Source: Faecalibacterium sp. I4-3-84
GTDB taxonomy: Bacteria; Bacillota; Clostridia; Oscillospirales; Ruminococcaceae
Assembly (NCBI RefSeq): GCF_023347255.1
Contig: NZ_CP094466.1
Location: 3,038,001-3,102,000 of the forward strand
Direction: 5' to 3'
Length of the DNA: 64,000 nucleotides
Below the pieces are notes generated by a model, which had not been told where the DNA came from, did not search any database, and saw nothing but the letters and a program-made list of their open reading frames with translations. Position numbers and translations under genes: made by a program. This document shows, piece after piece, positions 31,962-40,868 of this stretch (position 1 is its first letter; the number at the start of each line of letters is the position of its first letter).

Positions 31962-33560
31962 ATGGCGAATTTCCTTGATAAGGCCATTGCGGCAATCTCC
32001 CCCGAAAAGGGGTATCGCCGCGCTGTGGCCCGCACGGCGCTGTCTGTCATAAACAACGGTACCGGCTACGGAAACTATGGAGCAAGCCGCATTTCCCGCG
32101 CTATGCGAAGCTGGCACGTTGGCGGCGGCAGCGCAAAAGAGGATATCGAAGATAATCTTGATATTCTGCGCAAACGGAGCCGGGATGCTTATATGGGCAT
32201 CCCTCTGGCAACGGGTGCCATCAAGACCCTGCGCACCAACGTGGTGGGCAGCGGCCTTGTGCCGACCCCGCAGGTGGATGCGGACTATCTGCACTTGAAC
32301 GAGGAACAGGCAGACAGATTGCAGGCGCAGATCTCCCGCGAATTTGAACTTTGGGCGGACAGCACCCTTTGCGATGCTGCTGGCATGGATAACTTCTGGC
32401 GGTTGCAGACGCTGGCGTTCACCAGTTTCCTGATGAACGGCGATGTGTTTGCGGTGGTGCAGTTCGACGAACATCCGCACTGGCCGTATGCTCTGCGGCT
32501 GCGCCTGATCGAGGCTGATCTGATTTGCAGCCCTGACCGCACGGACATAATGGCACCATGCACGATAGACAAGCATGACGTGTTCCAGATCGTGCAGGGC
32601 GTGGAAACGAACCGGGACGGCGCGGTGGTGGCGTACTGGATAGCAAGTCGGCATCCGCTGGCTTACGACAGCACGGTGCCGCTGACATGGACGCGGGTAG
32701 AAGCCCGCAACCCCGAAACGGGAGAGCCGAACATTCTGTGCGTCACACAGAGGGAGCGTGCCGGGCAGCGGCGCGGCGTGCCCTTGCTGGCTCCGGTGCT
32801 GCCCACGCTGAAACAGATGGGCAGATACACAGAAGCAGAGCTGGCGGCGGCTATCGTGGCATCGTCCATCACGCTGTTTATCAAGCATGAAAACCCGACC
32901 AGTCAGGCACCGTTCGGCGAGGAACCGGCGGATAAGGCGGAGGACCCGAACACCCCGCCCGATGAACTGGGCATCGACCTTGCACCGAGCGCGGTGTTCG
33001 ACCTTGCACCGGGAGAGAGCACGGATACGTTCGACCCGAAGCATCCGACCACGACCTTTGACGGCTTCATGTCGGCCATGTCCAATCAGGTAGCGACCGG
33101 CGTAGAGATCCCAAGTGAGGTGCTTTACAAGAAATTCAGTTCCAACTATTCCGCAAGCCGCGGCGCACTGAACGAGTTTTGGCGAACCTGCGGTGTGCTG
33201 CGGGATAGCTTTGCAGCGGACTTCTGCCAGCCGGCCTACGAAAAATGGTTTGCCGAGGCAGTAGCCCGTGGGCGCATCAATGCGCCCGGCTTCTTTGACG
33301 ACCAGGCTGTGGCGAAAGCCTACATGGGCTGCACATGGAACGGTCCTGCACGCACCAATCTGGATGCCAAGAAAGAAATCGAGGCGGCGATTCTGCGTGT
33401 TCAGCAGGGCATCAGCACAAATGAGCAGGAAACTGCACAGATGACCGGTGGAAACTGGCGGGCAAACATGAGGCAGCGCAAGAGCGAAATGGAAAAAATG
33501 AAGGAGGTAGGGCTAAATGAGCAAACCCAATTCCCGGACGAACCAGAAGATGACAAATGA
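31962..33560 (+). CDS. Portal protein (lambda gpB family)
   Basis: The 532-residue protein has the portal features: N-terminal region, RSRDAYMGIPLATGAIKTLR, VVGSGLVPTPQ and later GVPLLAPVLPTLKQMGRYTE, GVEIPSEVLYKKFSSNYSAS and RGALNEFW (conserved gpB-type motifs). It forms the dodecameric DNA gate. ATG 31962 was chosen over GTG 31953 because GGAAGGTGG lies just upstream. It overlaps the protease gene by 44 bases. Confidence 0.92.
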   Translation: MANFLDKAIAAISPEKGYRRAVARTALSVINNGTGYGNYGASRISRAMRSWHVGGGSAKEDIEDNLDILRKRSRDAYMGIPLATGAIKTLRTNVVGSGLVPTPQVDADYLHLNEEQADRLQAQISREFELWADSTLCDAAGMDNFWRLQTLAFTSFLMNGDVFAVVQFDEHPHWPYALRLRLIEADLICSPDRTDIMAPCTIDKHDVFQIVQGVETNRDGAVVAYWIASRHPLAYDSTVPLTWTRVEARNPETGEPNILCVTQRERAGQRRGVPLLAPVLPTLKQMGRYTEAELAAAIVASSITLFIKHENPTSQAPFGEEPADKAEDPNTPPDELGIDLAPSAVFDLAPGESTDTFDPKHPTTTFDGFMSAMSNQVATGVEIPSEVLYKKFSSNYSASRGALNEFWRTCGVLRDSFAADFCQPAYEKWFAEAVARGRINAPGFFDDQAVAKAYMGCTWNGPARTNLDAKKEIEAAILRVQQGISTNEQETAQMTGGNWRANMRQRKSEMEKMKEVGLNEQTQFPDEPEDDK

Positions 33561-34683
33561 TAAGTTTTGGCAGTTCCGCAATCTGGCCGGTGATGACCAG
33601 AAGGCGGAACTTCTGCTTTACGGCGATATTTCCGAGCGCAGCTGGTGGGAAGATGCCGCGACCCCGAAACGGTTTGCGGATGACCTTGCCGCCCTGGGCG
33701 ATGTGAAAGAAATCACCGTGTACATCAACTCCGGTGGCGGTGATGTGTTTGCAGCACAGGCCATTGGCAATATGCTGGAACGCAACGCGGCCACCGTGAC
33801 CGCCCACATCGACGGCCTGTGTGCCAGTGCAGCAACCATTGTTGCCTGCCATGCAGACAAGGTGGTGGCGGCGGCAGACAGCAGCTACATGGTGCATCCG
33901 GTCAGTATGGGTGTCTGCGATTACCTGACCGCAGAGGATCTCAACAACTGCCTGAAAGCACTGGAAACCATCCGCAGCAGCATCGTCACCCTGTACGCCA
34001 AGAAGTCCGGCAAGACCGAGGACGAATGCGCCAAGTGGATGGATGAAACGAACTGGTGGACGGCAACGGAAGCCAAGGAGAAGGGCTTTGTGGACGAGGT
34101 GGACGACGAAGCGGACGATTCTGTTGTGGAGAACCGCAACGGCATCCTGTTCGTCAACAGCATCAGTATGAACACCCCGTTCAACAAAGCACCGAACTTT
34201 GTCAGAAGCCGGGTGGTGGATAAGACCACGGCCCAGCCTGAAAATACACCCCAGGCGGATCAGCCGGGGAACAAAACCCATGGGGAGGTAACAGACATGG
34301 ACATTAAGGACATCAAGACCGTGGACGATCTCCGCAAGGCGTGCCCGGATATGGTAGCCAAGATCGAGACCGAGGCTATCAATGCCGAGCGCACCCGCAT
34401 TCAGGAGATCGAAAACGCCACTCTGCCCGGCGCAGAGGATGAAGCGAATGAGGCGAAGTTTGTGAAGCCCATTGATTCCGCATCCTTTGCGAAGGCCGTC
34501 ATTGCCAGCATGAAGGCAAAGCAGCAGAAGCAGAGCAAGGATTATCTGGACAAGGCAAAGGCCAACGCCCAGACTTCCGGCGCGAACAACATCACCAATC
34601 CGCCGCCCGCTGACCCGGATCCGAAGGACGCGGAAGCAAACGTTTTCCTGGCCGCGATCCGCAAGGCAAACGGTGTGAAGTAA
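33517..34683 (+). CDS. Head maturation protease, ClpP (S14) family, with scaffold-like C-terminus
   Basis: The 388-residue product has YINSGGGDVFAAQAIGNML, GLCASAATIVA (catalytic Ser at about residue 104) and SYMVHPVSMG (catalytic His at about residue 127), the ClpP-like protease core. After residue 215 comes a charged, helical segment (KTVDDLRKACPDMVAKIETE), typical of an attached scaffolding domain cut off during prohead maturation. It sits between portal and capsid, as expected. Confidence 0.92.
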   Translation: MSKPNSRTNQKMTNDKFWQFRNLAGDDQKAELLLYGDISERSWWEDAATPKRFADDLAALGDVKEITVYINSGGGDVFAAQAIGNMLERNAATVTAHIDGLCASAATIVACHADKVVAAADSSYMVHPVSMGVCDYLTAEDLNNCLKALETIRSSIVTLYAKKSGKTEDECAKWMDETNWWTATEAKEKGFVDEVDDEADDSVVENRNGILFVNSISMNTPFNKAPNFVRSRVVDKTTAQPENTPQADQPGNKTHGEVTDMDIKDIKTVDDLRKACPDMVAKIETEAINAERTRIQEIENATLPGAEDEANEAKFVKPIDSASFAKAVIASMKAKQQKQSKDYLDKAKANAQTSGANNITNPPPADPDPKDAEANVFLAAIRKANGVK

Positions 34684-34696
34684 GGAGGAAAGAACC

Positions 34697-35047
34697 ATGA
34701 GCATGGATCTTGCAAGAAAAGATTTCAGCACCGCGCCGAAGTATTTCATTGCTGGCGTGGACATTGGTATCGCAAAGGCAACCAAGACGGCCAGTGCGGC
34801 GGTCGAGGCGCACGCCCCTGTTCTGATCGAGGGCGGCAAAGTGAAGCCGGTTGCAGATGCAGCCGGTGCAGGTCAGGCGGCTCTTACCGGCCTGTATGGT
34901 ATTACCGCTGACAGTGCAGAGGCAGACAAAGAAGTGCCGATTTATCTGACCGGTGAGTTTTTCGCTGCTGGCCTTGTGCTGCCGAAGAACGTGAGCGTAG
35001 ACGACGTTGAAGTTCCTCTGCGCAATCTTGGCATTTTCCTGAAGTAA
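34697..35047 (+). CDS. Head decoration protein (gpD-like)
   Basis: The 116-residue protein lies between protease and capsid. It has AVEAHAPVLIEGGKVKPVAD and ALTGLYGITADSAEADKEVP, with a beta-rich pattern like the lambda gpD family of capsid-stabilising proteins. It binds the expanded capsid shell. ATG 34697 follows AAGGAGG. Confidence 0.8.
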   Translation: MSMDLARKDFSTAPKYFIAGVDIGIAKATKTASAAVEAHAPVLIEGGKVKPVADAAGAGQAALTGLYGITADSAEADKEVPIYLTGEFFAAGLVLPKNVSVDDVEVPLRNLGIFLK

Positions 35048-35061
35048 GGAGGACAACATTT

Positions 35062-36099
35062 ATGGCTAATGAAGTAAGCATTTATGAGCCTCGGCACCTG
35101 ATCGAGGTTGTTCGCACCACCCCGCCGATCCGCACGTTTCTGCGGGATCGCTTTTTCTCCAACGTGAAAACCTTCCCGACCCGCCGCGTTGACATTGATA
35201 TTGTCAAGGGCAATCGCAAGATGGCTGCATTCATCCATCCGCTGGTTGGCGGCGAGATCGTGCAGAGCGAGGGCTACGAGACCAAATCCTATGCACCGCC
35301 CCTTATCAACCCGGCGACCATCAGCACGGCAGACCAGTACATGGAACGCCTGCCCGGTGAAGATCTGTTCTCTGGCCGCACCCCGGCAGACCGTGCAGCA
35401 GAAAAGCTGATTGAGGAATACAACCAGCTGAACGACATGACCACCCGCCGCGAAGAGTGGATGGCCGCACAGGTGCTTACCACCGGCAAGCTGAAGGTCA
35501 AGGGCAAGGGAGTGGATGAAGTCATCGACTTCGGCTTTGGCAACAAGATCACTCTTGAAGGCACGAAGCAGTGGGGCAAGTCCGCCGCTGACCCCTGGGG
35601 CAATCTGCGCGACTGGAAGCAGCTGGTGAGCCGTAACGGCTTTGCCAACGCAGATATGGTCGTCATGGGCAAGGTTGCAGCCGACAATTTCATGGCTGAC
35701 GGTAAGATTCTGGAACTGATGGACAAGCGCCGCTTCGACATCGGTTCCATGGCACCCAAAGAGCTGGAAGGTGGCCTGACCTATTACGGTCACCTGAACC
35801 TGCCCGGTGTGGACGTTTACGGCTACGACGAAGTTTATCTGGATGACGCGACCGGCGAGACCAAGCCGCTGATTCCCGATAACATGGTGCTGATGATCCC
35901 CAGCAACGCAAACTTCATGCGTGCCTACGGCCTGTGCAACTATCTGGATGATGGCGGCAACTGGCACAGCTTTGAGGGCGACCGTCTGCTGCGCACCTAT
36001 GTGGAGCATCGTCCCGACCGTCGCTTCATTGAGCTTCAGAGCCACCCGCTGCTGATCCCTGATAAGGTAGATTCCTGGCTGGTAGCTGAGGTTTGCTGA
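35062..36099 (+). CDS. Major capsid protein (gpE family)
   Basis: The 345-residue protein starts with YEPRHLIEVVRTTPPIRTFL and has FFSNVKTFPTRRVDIDIVKG and a C-terminal RTYVEHRPDRRFIELQSHPL, matching the lambda gpE-type capsid family (HK97 fold). It builds the icosahedral head. It is preceded by the gpD-like gene, the normal D-E order. AAGGAGG lies upstream. Confidence 0.93.
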   Translation: MANEVSIYEPRHLIEVVRTTPPIRTFLRDRFFSNVKTFPTRRVDIDIVKGNRKMAAFIHPLVGGEIVQSEGYETKSYAPPLINPATISTADQYMERLPGEDLFSGRTPADRAAEKLIEEYNQLNDMTTRREEWMAAQVLTTGKLKVKGKGVDEVIDFGFGNKITLEGTKQWGKSAADPWGNLRDWKQLVSRNGFANADMVVMGKVAADNFMADGKILELMDKRRFDIGSMAPKELEGGLTYYGHLNLPGVDVYGYDEVYLDDATGETKPLIPDNMVLMIPSNANFMRAYGLCNYLDDGGNWHSFEGDRLLRTYVEHRPDRRFIELQSHPLLIPDKVDSWLVAEVC

Positions 36100-36100
36100 T

Positions 36101-36490
36101 ATGCTGGACGTTGACCAGAATTACGGCGAACCGGACACCCCGAAGCCGCTCCCTACGTTCAAAGACTATGTGGCGCAGGATGTGGAAACGGTGTTCTTCA
36201 ACCTGAACGAGTTTGCAGAAGAACGCTACATAGATGATAAGCAGATGCTCTGCATTACCCAGCACCCCGGCGTAAATGAACGTGCGGCGCACTGGGAGGG
36301 CGGAGCAAAACAGTCCTTTGACCAGGGAATGTATAAGGCCGATCTGCTGCTGTTCGTGAAACAGAAAGACTACGGCCCGATGCCAAAGAACGGTAAGCAG
36401 ATCACACTGGATAAGAAGCGGGACTACAAAATCAAGTCCTGCTCCCTGAAGGCGGGAGTTTACCGGATGGAATTGGAAAGGGTGAGGTAA
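36101..36490 (+). CDS. Hypothetical head-tail joining protein
   Basis: This 129-residue acidic protein follows directly after capsid. Its place suggests a head completion or neck protein; no family was recognised. It has a ring of Asp/Glu and ends in EVERVR-like basic residues (MELERVR). Confidence 0.6.
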   Translation: MLDVDQNYGEPDTPKPLPTFKDYVAQDVETVFFNLNEFAEERYIDDKQMLCITQHPGVNERAAHWEGGAKQSFDQGMYKADLLLFVKQKDYGPMPKNGKQITLDKKRDYKIKSCSLKAGVYRMELERVR

Positions 36491-36491
36491 G

Positions 36492-37196
36492 GTGGCATAC
36501 TTCCATACCAACTACGACGCTTCCACCATGACGGTTTCCGTCAATGACGAAGAAGTGTCCCGTGCCCTTGGCGTGTTGTCGAACAAGACCCCGGCAGCGC
36601 TGAAGGTGGCGGTCAACACCACGGCCAGACAGACGCGAAAGCTGATGCTGACCGAGGTTAAGAACCGTTATGACCTCAACGCGGCTGGCAGGCGTATGAT
36701 CGAAGATCTGCGTCAGCGGCAGAGAGCGACCAACCGCCACCCGACGGCTATCCTCGCCATCATGAAGAACGACCCCGGCGCATTCCGGGCAGACCTGGGC
36801 TATTTCAGAACCAGCCCCACAAAGCCCTTCATGGGTCCGTCTGTCCGAAATGCGCCGCCTGTTTTTCAGGCACACGTTCTGAAAGGAAACCCGATGATCG
36901 GCCTGAGCGGAACCAGTGAAAAGAGCAAGGGCTTCCTGGTTCAGTTTAAGTCGAAGCACATCGGCATGGTGCAGCGCCAGTTGGGCGTACCTGCTGACAA
37001 AGACTACACCGAGAGTGGAAAAGAACGCTGGAAGCCGAACGAAAAGCTGGTCACGATGTCCAGCCCTTCCGGCTCTGCGATGCACCGCACTGTGTGGGAA
37101 ATGCAGGAAACGACCGTGGAACAGATGCTTCAGGACAACACCGAACGGCGCATCCGGCAGCTGATTGCCAATGCAAAGCGAAAGGGCGTGATCTGA
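36492..37196 (+). CDS. Minor tail protein Z-like neck protein
   Basis: The 234-residue product, GTG start, has ALGVLSNKTPAALKVAVNTT followed by ARQTRKLMLTEVKNRYDL, which matches the prophage minor tail protein Z family (lambda gpZ-like), involved in tail completion and DNA positioning. It is basic. It overlaps neither neighbour and stands between capsid and sheath. Confidence 0.75.
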   Translation: MAYFHTNYDASTMTVSVNDEEVSRALGVLSNKTPAALKVAVNTTARQTRKLMLTEVKNRYDLNAAGRRMIEDLRQRQRATNRHPTAILAIMKNDPGAFRADLGYFRTSPTKPFMGPSVRNAPPVFQAHVLKGNPMIGLSGTSEKSKGFLVQFKSKHIGMVQRQLGVPADKDYTESGKERWKPNEKLVTMSSPSGSAMHRTVWEMQETTVEQMLQDNTERRIRQLIANAKRKGVI

Positions 37197-37197
37197 T

Positions 37198-37704
37198 ATG
37201 GCCGAGAAAATCACCGGCTATACCAGCGAAATGTGCCAGCAAGCCATGATGGACGAGCTGGAAGAACTGTTCCGGGGCATGATGTTCACCGGGCAGGAAG
37301 GGGAAAAGCCCCTCAAGATCTATAAGCAGTTTTTGCCTACCCAGACGGACAACGATGATGACATTGACACAAACGATGCCATGTACCCCTGCATCATCGT
37401 AATCGAATCGAGCGGCGAGGTCGATAATGACCATGATCCGCAGCTGGTTCTCATGCAGCTGGTTATTTGCAGCTATGACCGTGGAATTGATCGGCAGGGG
37501 TATGTGGAGACCGTGAACATCAAGGAAGCGATTATGCAGCACTTCAAGCGCAAGCCGGTTTTCGGTGGAGCGTTTGAGGTTGGCTATCCCAGAAAGTGGG
37601 AGCTTTCAGACGATGACATGGATCACTACTACTGGGGAATTGTGAATCTGATCTGCAAGACCCCGAACGCACTGAAAAATGAAGAAGTGGAGGCGTTGAT
37701 TTAA
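37198..37704 (+). CDS. Hypothetical tail completion protein
   Basis: This 168-residue protein starts MAEKITGYTSEMCQQAMMDE. It lies where tail terminator proteins (gpU/tail-completion) are usual. Strongly acidic. No confident family. Confidence 0.6.
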   Translation: MAEKITGYTSEMCQQAMMDELEELFRGMMFTGQEGEKPLKIYKQFLPTQTDNDDDIDTNDAMYPCIIVIESSGEVDNDHDPQLVLMQLVICSYDRGIDRQGYVETVNIKEAIMQHFKRKPVFGGAFEVGYPRKWELSDDDMDHYYWGIVNLICKTPNALKNEEVEALI

Positions 37705-37705
37705 T

Positions 37706-38002
37706 ATGGGCACTGAAAAGAAAGCAGCGGCAGAAGTTCAGGAAAATCAGCCTGAACAGACCGTAGCGCAGGTGCAGGTTCCCGTGGCATATTGCGGCCC
37801 GACCATCAAGGGCATCGCACCGCAGTACACGGTTTTCGTGGACGGCCTGCCCGACAAGCTGAAAGAAAAAGTGGAACAGGTGCCGCTTCTGAAAGCACTG
37901 ATCGTTCCGCTGGACAAACTCGCTGAAATGCGGGTGAAACTGGAACAGGACGGCACCAGAGAAAATATTCTCTGCAACAAGGCTGCTGCCCTGATGAAGT
38001 AA
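37706..38002 (+). CDS. Small hypothetical protein before sheath (DUF2635-like position)
   Basis: This 98-residue product has an Ala/Gln/Glu-rich N-terminus followed by VAYCGPTIKGIAPQYTVFVD. It is placed immediately upstream of the sheath gene, where small DUF2635-type proteins are often found. Function unknown. Confidence 0.55.
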   Translation: MGTEKKAAAEVQENQPEQTVAQVQVPVAYCGPTIKGIAPQYTVFVDGLPDKLKEKVEQVPLLKALIVPLDKLAEMRVKLEQDGTRENILCNKAAALMK

Positions 38003-38016
38003 GGAGGATATGACAG

Positions 38017-39474
38017 ATGGCTATTTCGCATGGCTTTAACAAGACCGAAGCAGCGACCAGCGTCACCGCTCCGGTAACGGTCAACTCCGGCCTGCAGATC
38101 GTTGTGGGTACGGCCCCCGTTAATATGCTGGATGACCCGGAAGCAGCGGTGAACACGCCGCTGCTGGTGAATACCTTCAAAGAAGCCGCCGCCGCAGTGG
38201 GCTATTCCGACGATTTTGCAAAGTATACCCTGTGTGAGGCAGTGAGCGCCAGTTTTCAGGTGATGGGCATTTCCCCTATCGTCGTGGTCAATGTCCTGGA
38301 TCCTGCGAATGCAAAGCACATCACTGAACTGTCCAACAAGACCGTTCAGGTGAATGACGGCATTGCAGAGATTGACGAGACCGGCATCCTGCTGAAAAAG
38401 CTGGTCGTGAAGAAGGAGCAGACCGTGCTCACGGCGGACGAGGACTATTCGGCCAGCTTCAATGATGATGGCACTGTGAGCATCGCCCTGGTCAACGGCG
38501 GCAAAGGCGACGGCGCAACGTCCCTGACTGTTTCCGGCTCCATTCTGGACCCGGCCAAGATCACCGCTGCCGACATCGTGGGCGGCGTGAATGCGGCCAC
38601 CGGAGCAGAGACCGGCCTGGAAGTGGTAAGACAGGTATTCCCCAAGCTGGGCATGGTTCCTGGCATTCTGCTGGCACCCCGCTTCTCCAAGGATCCTATG
38701 GTGTGTGCTGCACTTCAGGCAAAGTGCCGCAAGATCAACGGCGTTTTCGATGCTGTGTGCTTTGTTGACATTGACAGTTCTGCTTCCGGTGCACGCAAGT
38801 ACACCGACGTTGCAAACCAGAAGGTGAAGCAGGGGGCAACTTCTCGTGAAGCATATGCCCTGTGGCTGTACGGCAAGATCGGCAGCACCATCTACAGCGG
38901 CAGCTCTCTGGCTGCTGCTGCGGCAGTCTACAACGACAGCCTGTATAACGACACGCCCAATGCCAGCCCATCCAATGTCAGCGTACCCATTTCCTCCGCC
39001 TGCCTGGAAGATGGCACCGAAGTCCTGATGGATCAGGAGCAGGGCAATGTGCTGAATGAGCAGGGCGTGGCGACCTTCATCCGATCCGGCGACTTTGTTG
39101 TGTGGGGCAATGAGACCTGCTGCTACCCGAAAAACACCGACCCGAAGGACGCTTTCCTTTGTGTCCGCCGCTTCTTCAACCACTCCTGGACCAGCTTTGT
39201 TCTGGACAACATGAGCAAGCTGGATAAGCCCATGAACAAGAAGCGCCTTCAGTCCATCATCGACAGCGAGAACATGAAGGGCAGTGTCTATGTCTCTACC
39301 GAGGTATGCGCCAGCTACAGCATGAAGGCAGACCCCGACCGCAACACGACCGCTGAACTGGTTGCAGGCCACTACTCCTTCTATCAGTTCTGCACGCCGT
39401 TCCCGCCTTTTAAGCAGATCAATAACACCATGGAGTACGAGGCCGGCGCGCTGACCTCCGCTCTGTCTCTGTAA
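38017..39474 (+). CDS. Phage tail sheath protein
   Basis: The 485-residue protein has the sheath family patterns LQIVVGTAPVNMLDDPEAAV, PIVVVNVLDP, FSKDPMVCAALQAKCRKING (domain core) and a C-terminal NKKRLQSIIDSENMKGSVYV. The sheath contracts to drive the tube through the host wall, so the phage is a myovirus. AAGGAGG precedes ATG 38017. Confidence 0.93.
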   Translation: MAISHGFNKTEAATSVTAPVTVNSGLQIVVGTAPVNMLDDPEAAVNTPLLVNTFKEAAAAVGYSDDFAKYTLCEAVSASFQVMGISPIVVVNVLDPANAKHITELSNKTVQVNDGIAEIDETGILLKKLVVKKEQTVLTADEDYSASFNDDGTVSIALVNGGKGDGATSLTVSGSILDPAKITAADIVGGVNAATGAETGLEVVRQVFPKLGMVPGILLAPRFSKDPMVCAALQAKCRKINGVFDAVCFVDIDSSASGARKYTDVANQKVKQGATSREAYALWLYGKIGSTIYSGSSLAAAAAVYNDSLYNDTPNASPSNVSVPISSACLEDGTEVLMDQEQGNVLNEQGVATFIRSGDFVVWGNETCCYPKNTDPKDAFLCVRRFFNHSWTSFVLDNMSKLDKPMNKKRLQSIIDSENMKGSVYVSTEVCASYSMKADPDRNTTAELVAGHYSFYQFCTPFPPFKQINNTMEYEAGALTSALSL

Positions 39475-39490
39475 GCAGGAGGAATGACAT

Positions 39491-40024
39491 ATGGCTCTGA
39501 ATATTTCCAGCGACCTGGTTCCCCAGGTCATCAATGACTACAATGCGTATACGGAAGATGACCTGCTCATTGGTCTGGCAGATGAAGTCACCCTGCCCAA
39601 GATCAAGAACAAGACCACCTCCGTGTCCGGCATGGGCATTGCGGGCGAAGTCGATTCTCCCGTGCCCGGTCAGTTTGAATCCATGGAGGCAACGCTGAAC
39701 TGGAACACCATGTACAGCTACGCCACCAAGATGATGAACCCCAACAAGAACATCCAGATTACCCTGCGTGCTGCTATGCAGAACGACAACAAGAACGGCG
39801 GCTACACCTACAAGGGCCTGCGCGTCGTCCTGGGTGGTCGTCCCAAGGAGCTGGATCCCGGCAAGCTGAAGCGTGCCGACACCATGGGCAGCACCACCAC
39901 GCTGGAAGTCACCCGTTACCTGATGGAGGTTGACGGCACTACCGTTATCGACATCGACAAGTTTGCGGGTCGCTACTATGTTGATGGCGAGGATATGCGT
40001 GCCGAGATCAACGCTCTTATCTAA
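39491..40024 (+). CDS. Tail tube protein (P2 gpFII-like)
   Basis: The 177-residue protein has VTLPKIKNKTTSVSGMGIAG and a C-terminal beta-rich part with MGSTTTLEVTRYLMEVDG and DIDKFAGRYYVDG, matching the phage major tail tube family. It stacks as hexamers inside the sheath. It is followed by a terminator. Confidence 0.9.
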   Translation: MALNISSDLVPQVINDYNAYTEDDLLIGLADEVTLPKIKNKTTSVSGMGIAGEVDSPVPGQFESMEATLNWNTMYSYATKMMNPNKNIQITLRAAMQNDNKNGGYTYKGLRVVLGGRPKELDPGKLKRADTMGSTTTLEVTRYLMEVDGTTVIDIDKFAGRYYVDGEDMRAEINALI

Positions 40025-40042
40025 ACCCGATACATGAAGAAG

Positions 40043-40079
40043 TCAGCCGTCCCGGACGTGGGGCGGCTGATTCTCTTTT
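40043..40079 (+). terminator. Hairpin terminator between tube and chaperone genes
   Basis: The stem TCAGCCG / CGGCTGA with CCC/GGG inside is followed by TTCTCTTTT. It would reduce expression of the minor tail genes relative to tube. Confidence 0.75.
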
Positions 40080-40095
40080 GAGAAAGGAAACAGCA

Positions 40096-40719
40096 ATGGA
40101 CAATATCGTGAAGTTCGATAAACCCTATAAGTTCGAGGGCAAGGAATACGACAGCCTGGATCTGTCCGGCATGGAGAAGATGACCGTGCAGGACTTGATC
40201 GACATTCAGAAAAGCATCGGCAACGAGACGGCGGCCATGTACGCGATGGAAATGACCACTTCCTTTGCACAGGAAATGGCTGTTAAGGCTACTGGAAAGC
40301 CGGTGGAGTTCTTCAAGCTCATGCCCCGCGGCAAGATCAAGAAAGTGCAGGCAGCGGTTATCAAGGGCATGGATAACAGCGAGAACGCCGATGAAGTGAA
40401 AAAGCAGCTGGAATCTCACACCCTGAAGTTTGCAGCGCCCTACACCTACGAGGGCAGCGAAAAGGCGGAACTGAAGGGCAAGACCTTTGACGGCATCGAC
40501 CTGTCCGGCGTGGGCGAACTGAACACTATGAGCGAATCCATGGCAGAAAACCGTATGGCTGCGGGCGGATTTGCACCGGTGAATACGCATCGCAACTACC
40601 TGTACTGCTGCATCATCGCCAGCATGGGCACCGGCTACCCGGTGGACTTCTTTGCTGGTCTGCCGCTGTGCGAGGCGGTTAAGCTGCGTGATGCTGTAAA
40701 CTCTGATTTTTTCGAGTAA
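40096..40719 (+). CDS. Tail assembly chaperone (gpE-like)
   Basis: The 207-residue product from ATG 40096 (AGAAAGGA upstream) is placed between tube and tape measure like P2 gpE and lambda gpG. It is acidic and helical. It ends in VNSDFFE, where TTTTTTC occurs just before the stop and allows a -1 frameshift into a downstream frame (separate entry). It probably guides tube assembly on the tape measure. Confidence 0.8.
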   Translation: MDNIVKFDKPYKFEGKEYDSLDLSGMEKMTVQDLIDIQKSIGNETAAMYAMEMTTSFAQEMAVKATGKPVEFFKLMPRGKIKKVQAAVIKGMDNSENADEVKKQLESHTLKFAAPYTYEGSEKAELKGKTFDGIDLSGVGELNTMSESMAENRMAAGGFAPVNTHRNYLYCCIIASMGTGYPVDFFAGLPLCEAVKLRDAVNSDFFE

Positions 40720-40868
40720 AAGGCGGGGCAAAAGGACTTCGGAAAGCGGCTATCCAGCTATCCATTGCCACGCATTCCAACATGACGGATCTGCTGCACC
40801 TGCCCCGGCGGGAGCTGGTGGATCTGTGTAACGAGGTGGCAGACGTATGGCGGGAAATGGAGCACTAG
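40707..40868 (+). CDS. -1 frameshift extension of the tail assembly chaperone
   Basis: The canonical slippery heptamer T TTT TTC (40707-40713) lies in the chaperone frame, four bases before its stop. After a -1 shift the frame is open to 40868 and adds about 52 residues (FFRVKGGAKGLRKAAIQLSI and onward to EVADVWREMEH). A gene of this kind, with the second frame between tube and tape measure, is expected for long-tailed phages (lambda G-GT, P2 E-E'). The extension overlaps the tape measure start by 22 bases. Confidence 0.85.
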   Translation, partial: FFRVKGGAKGLRKAAIQLSIATHSNMTDLLHLPRRELVDLCNEVADVWREMEH

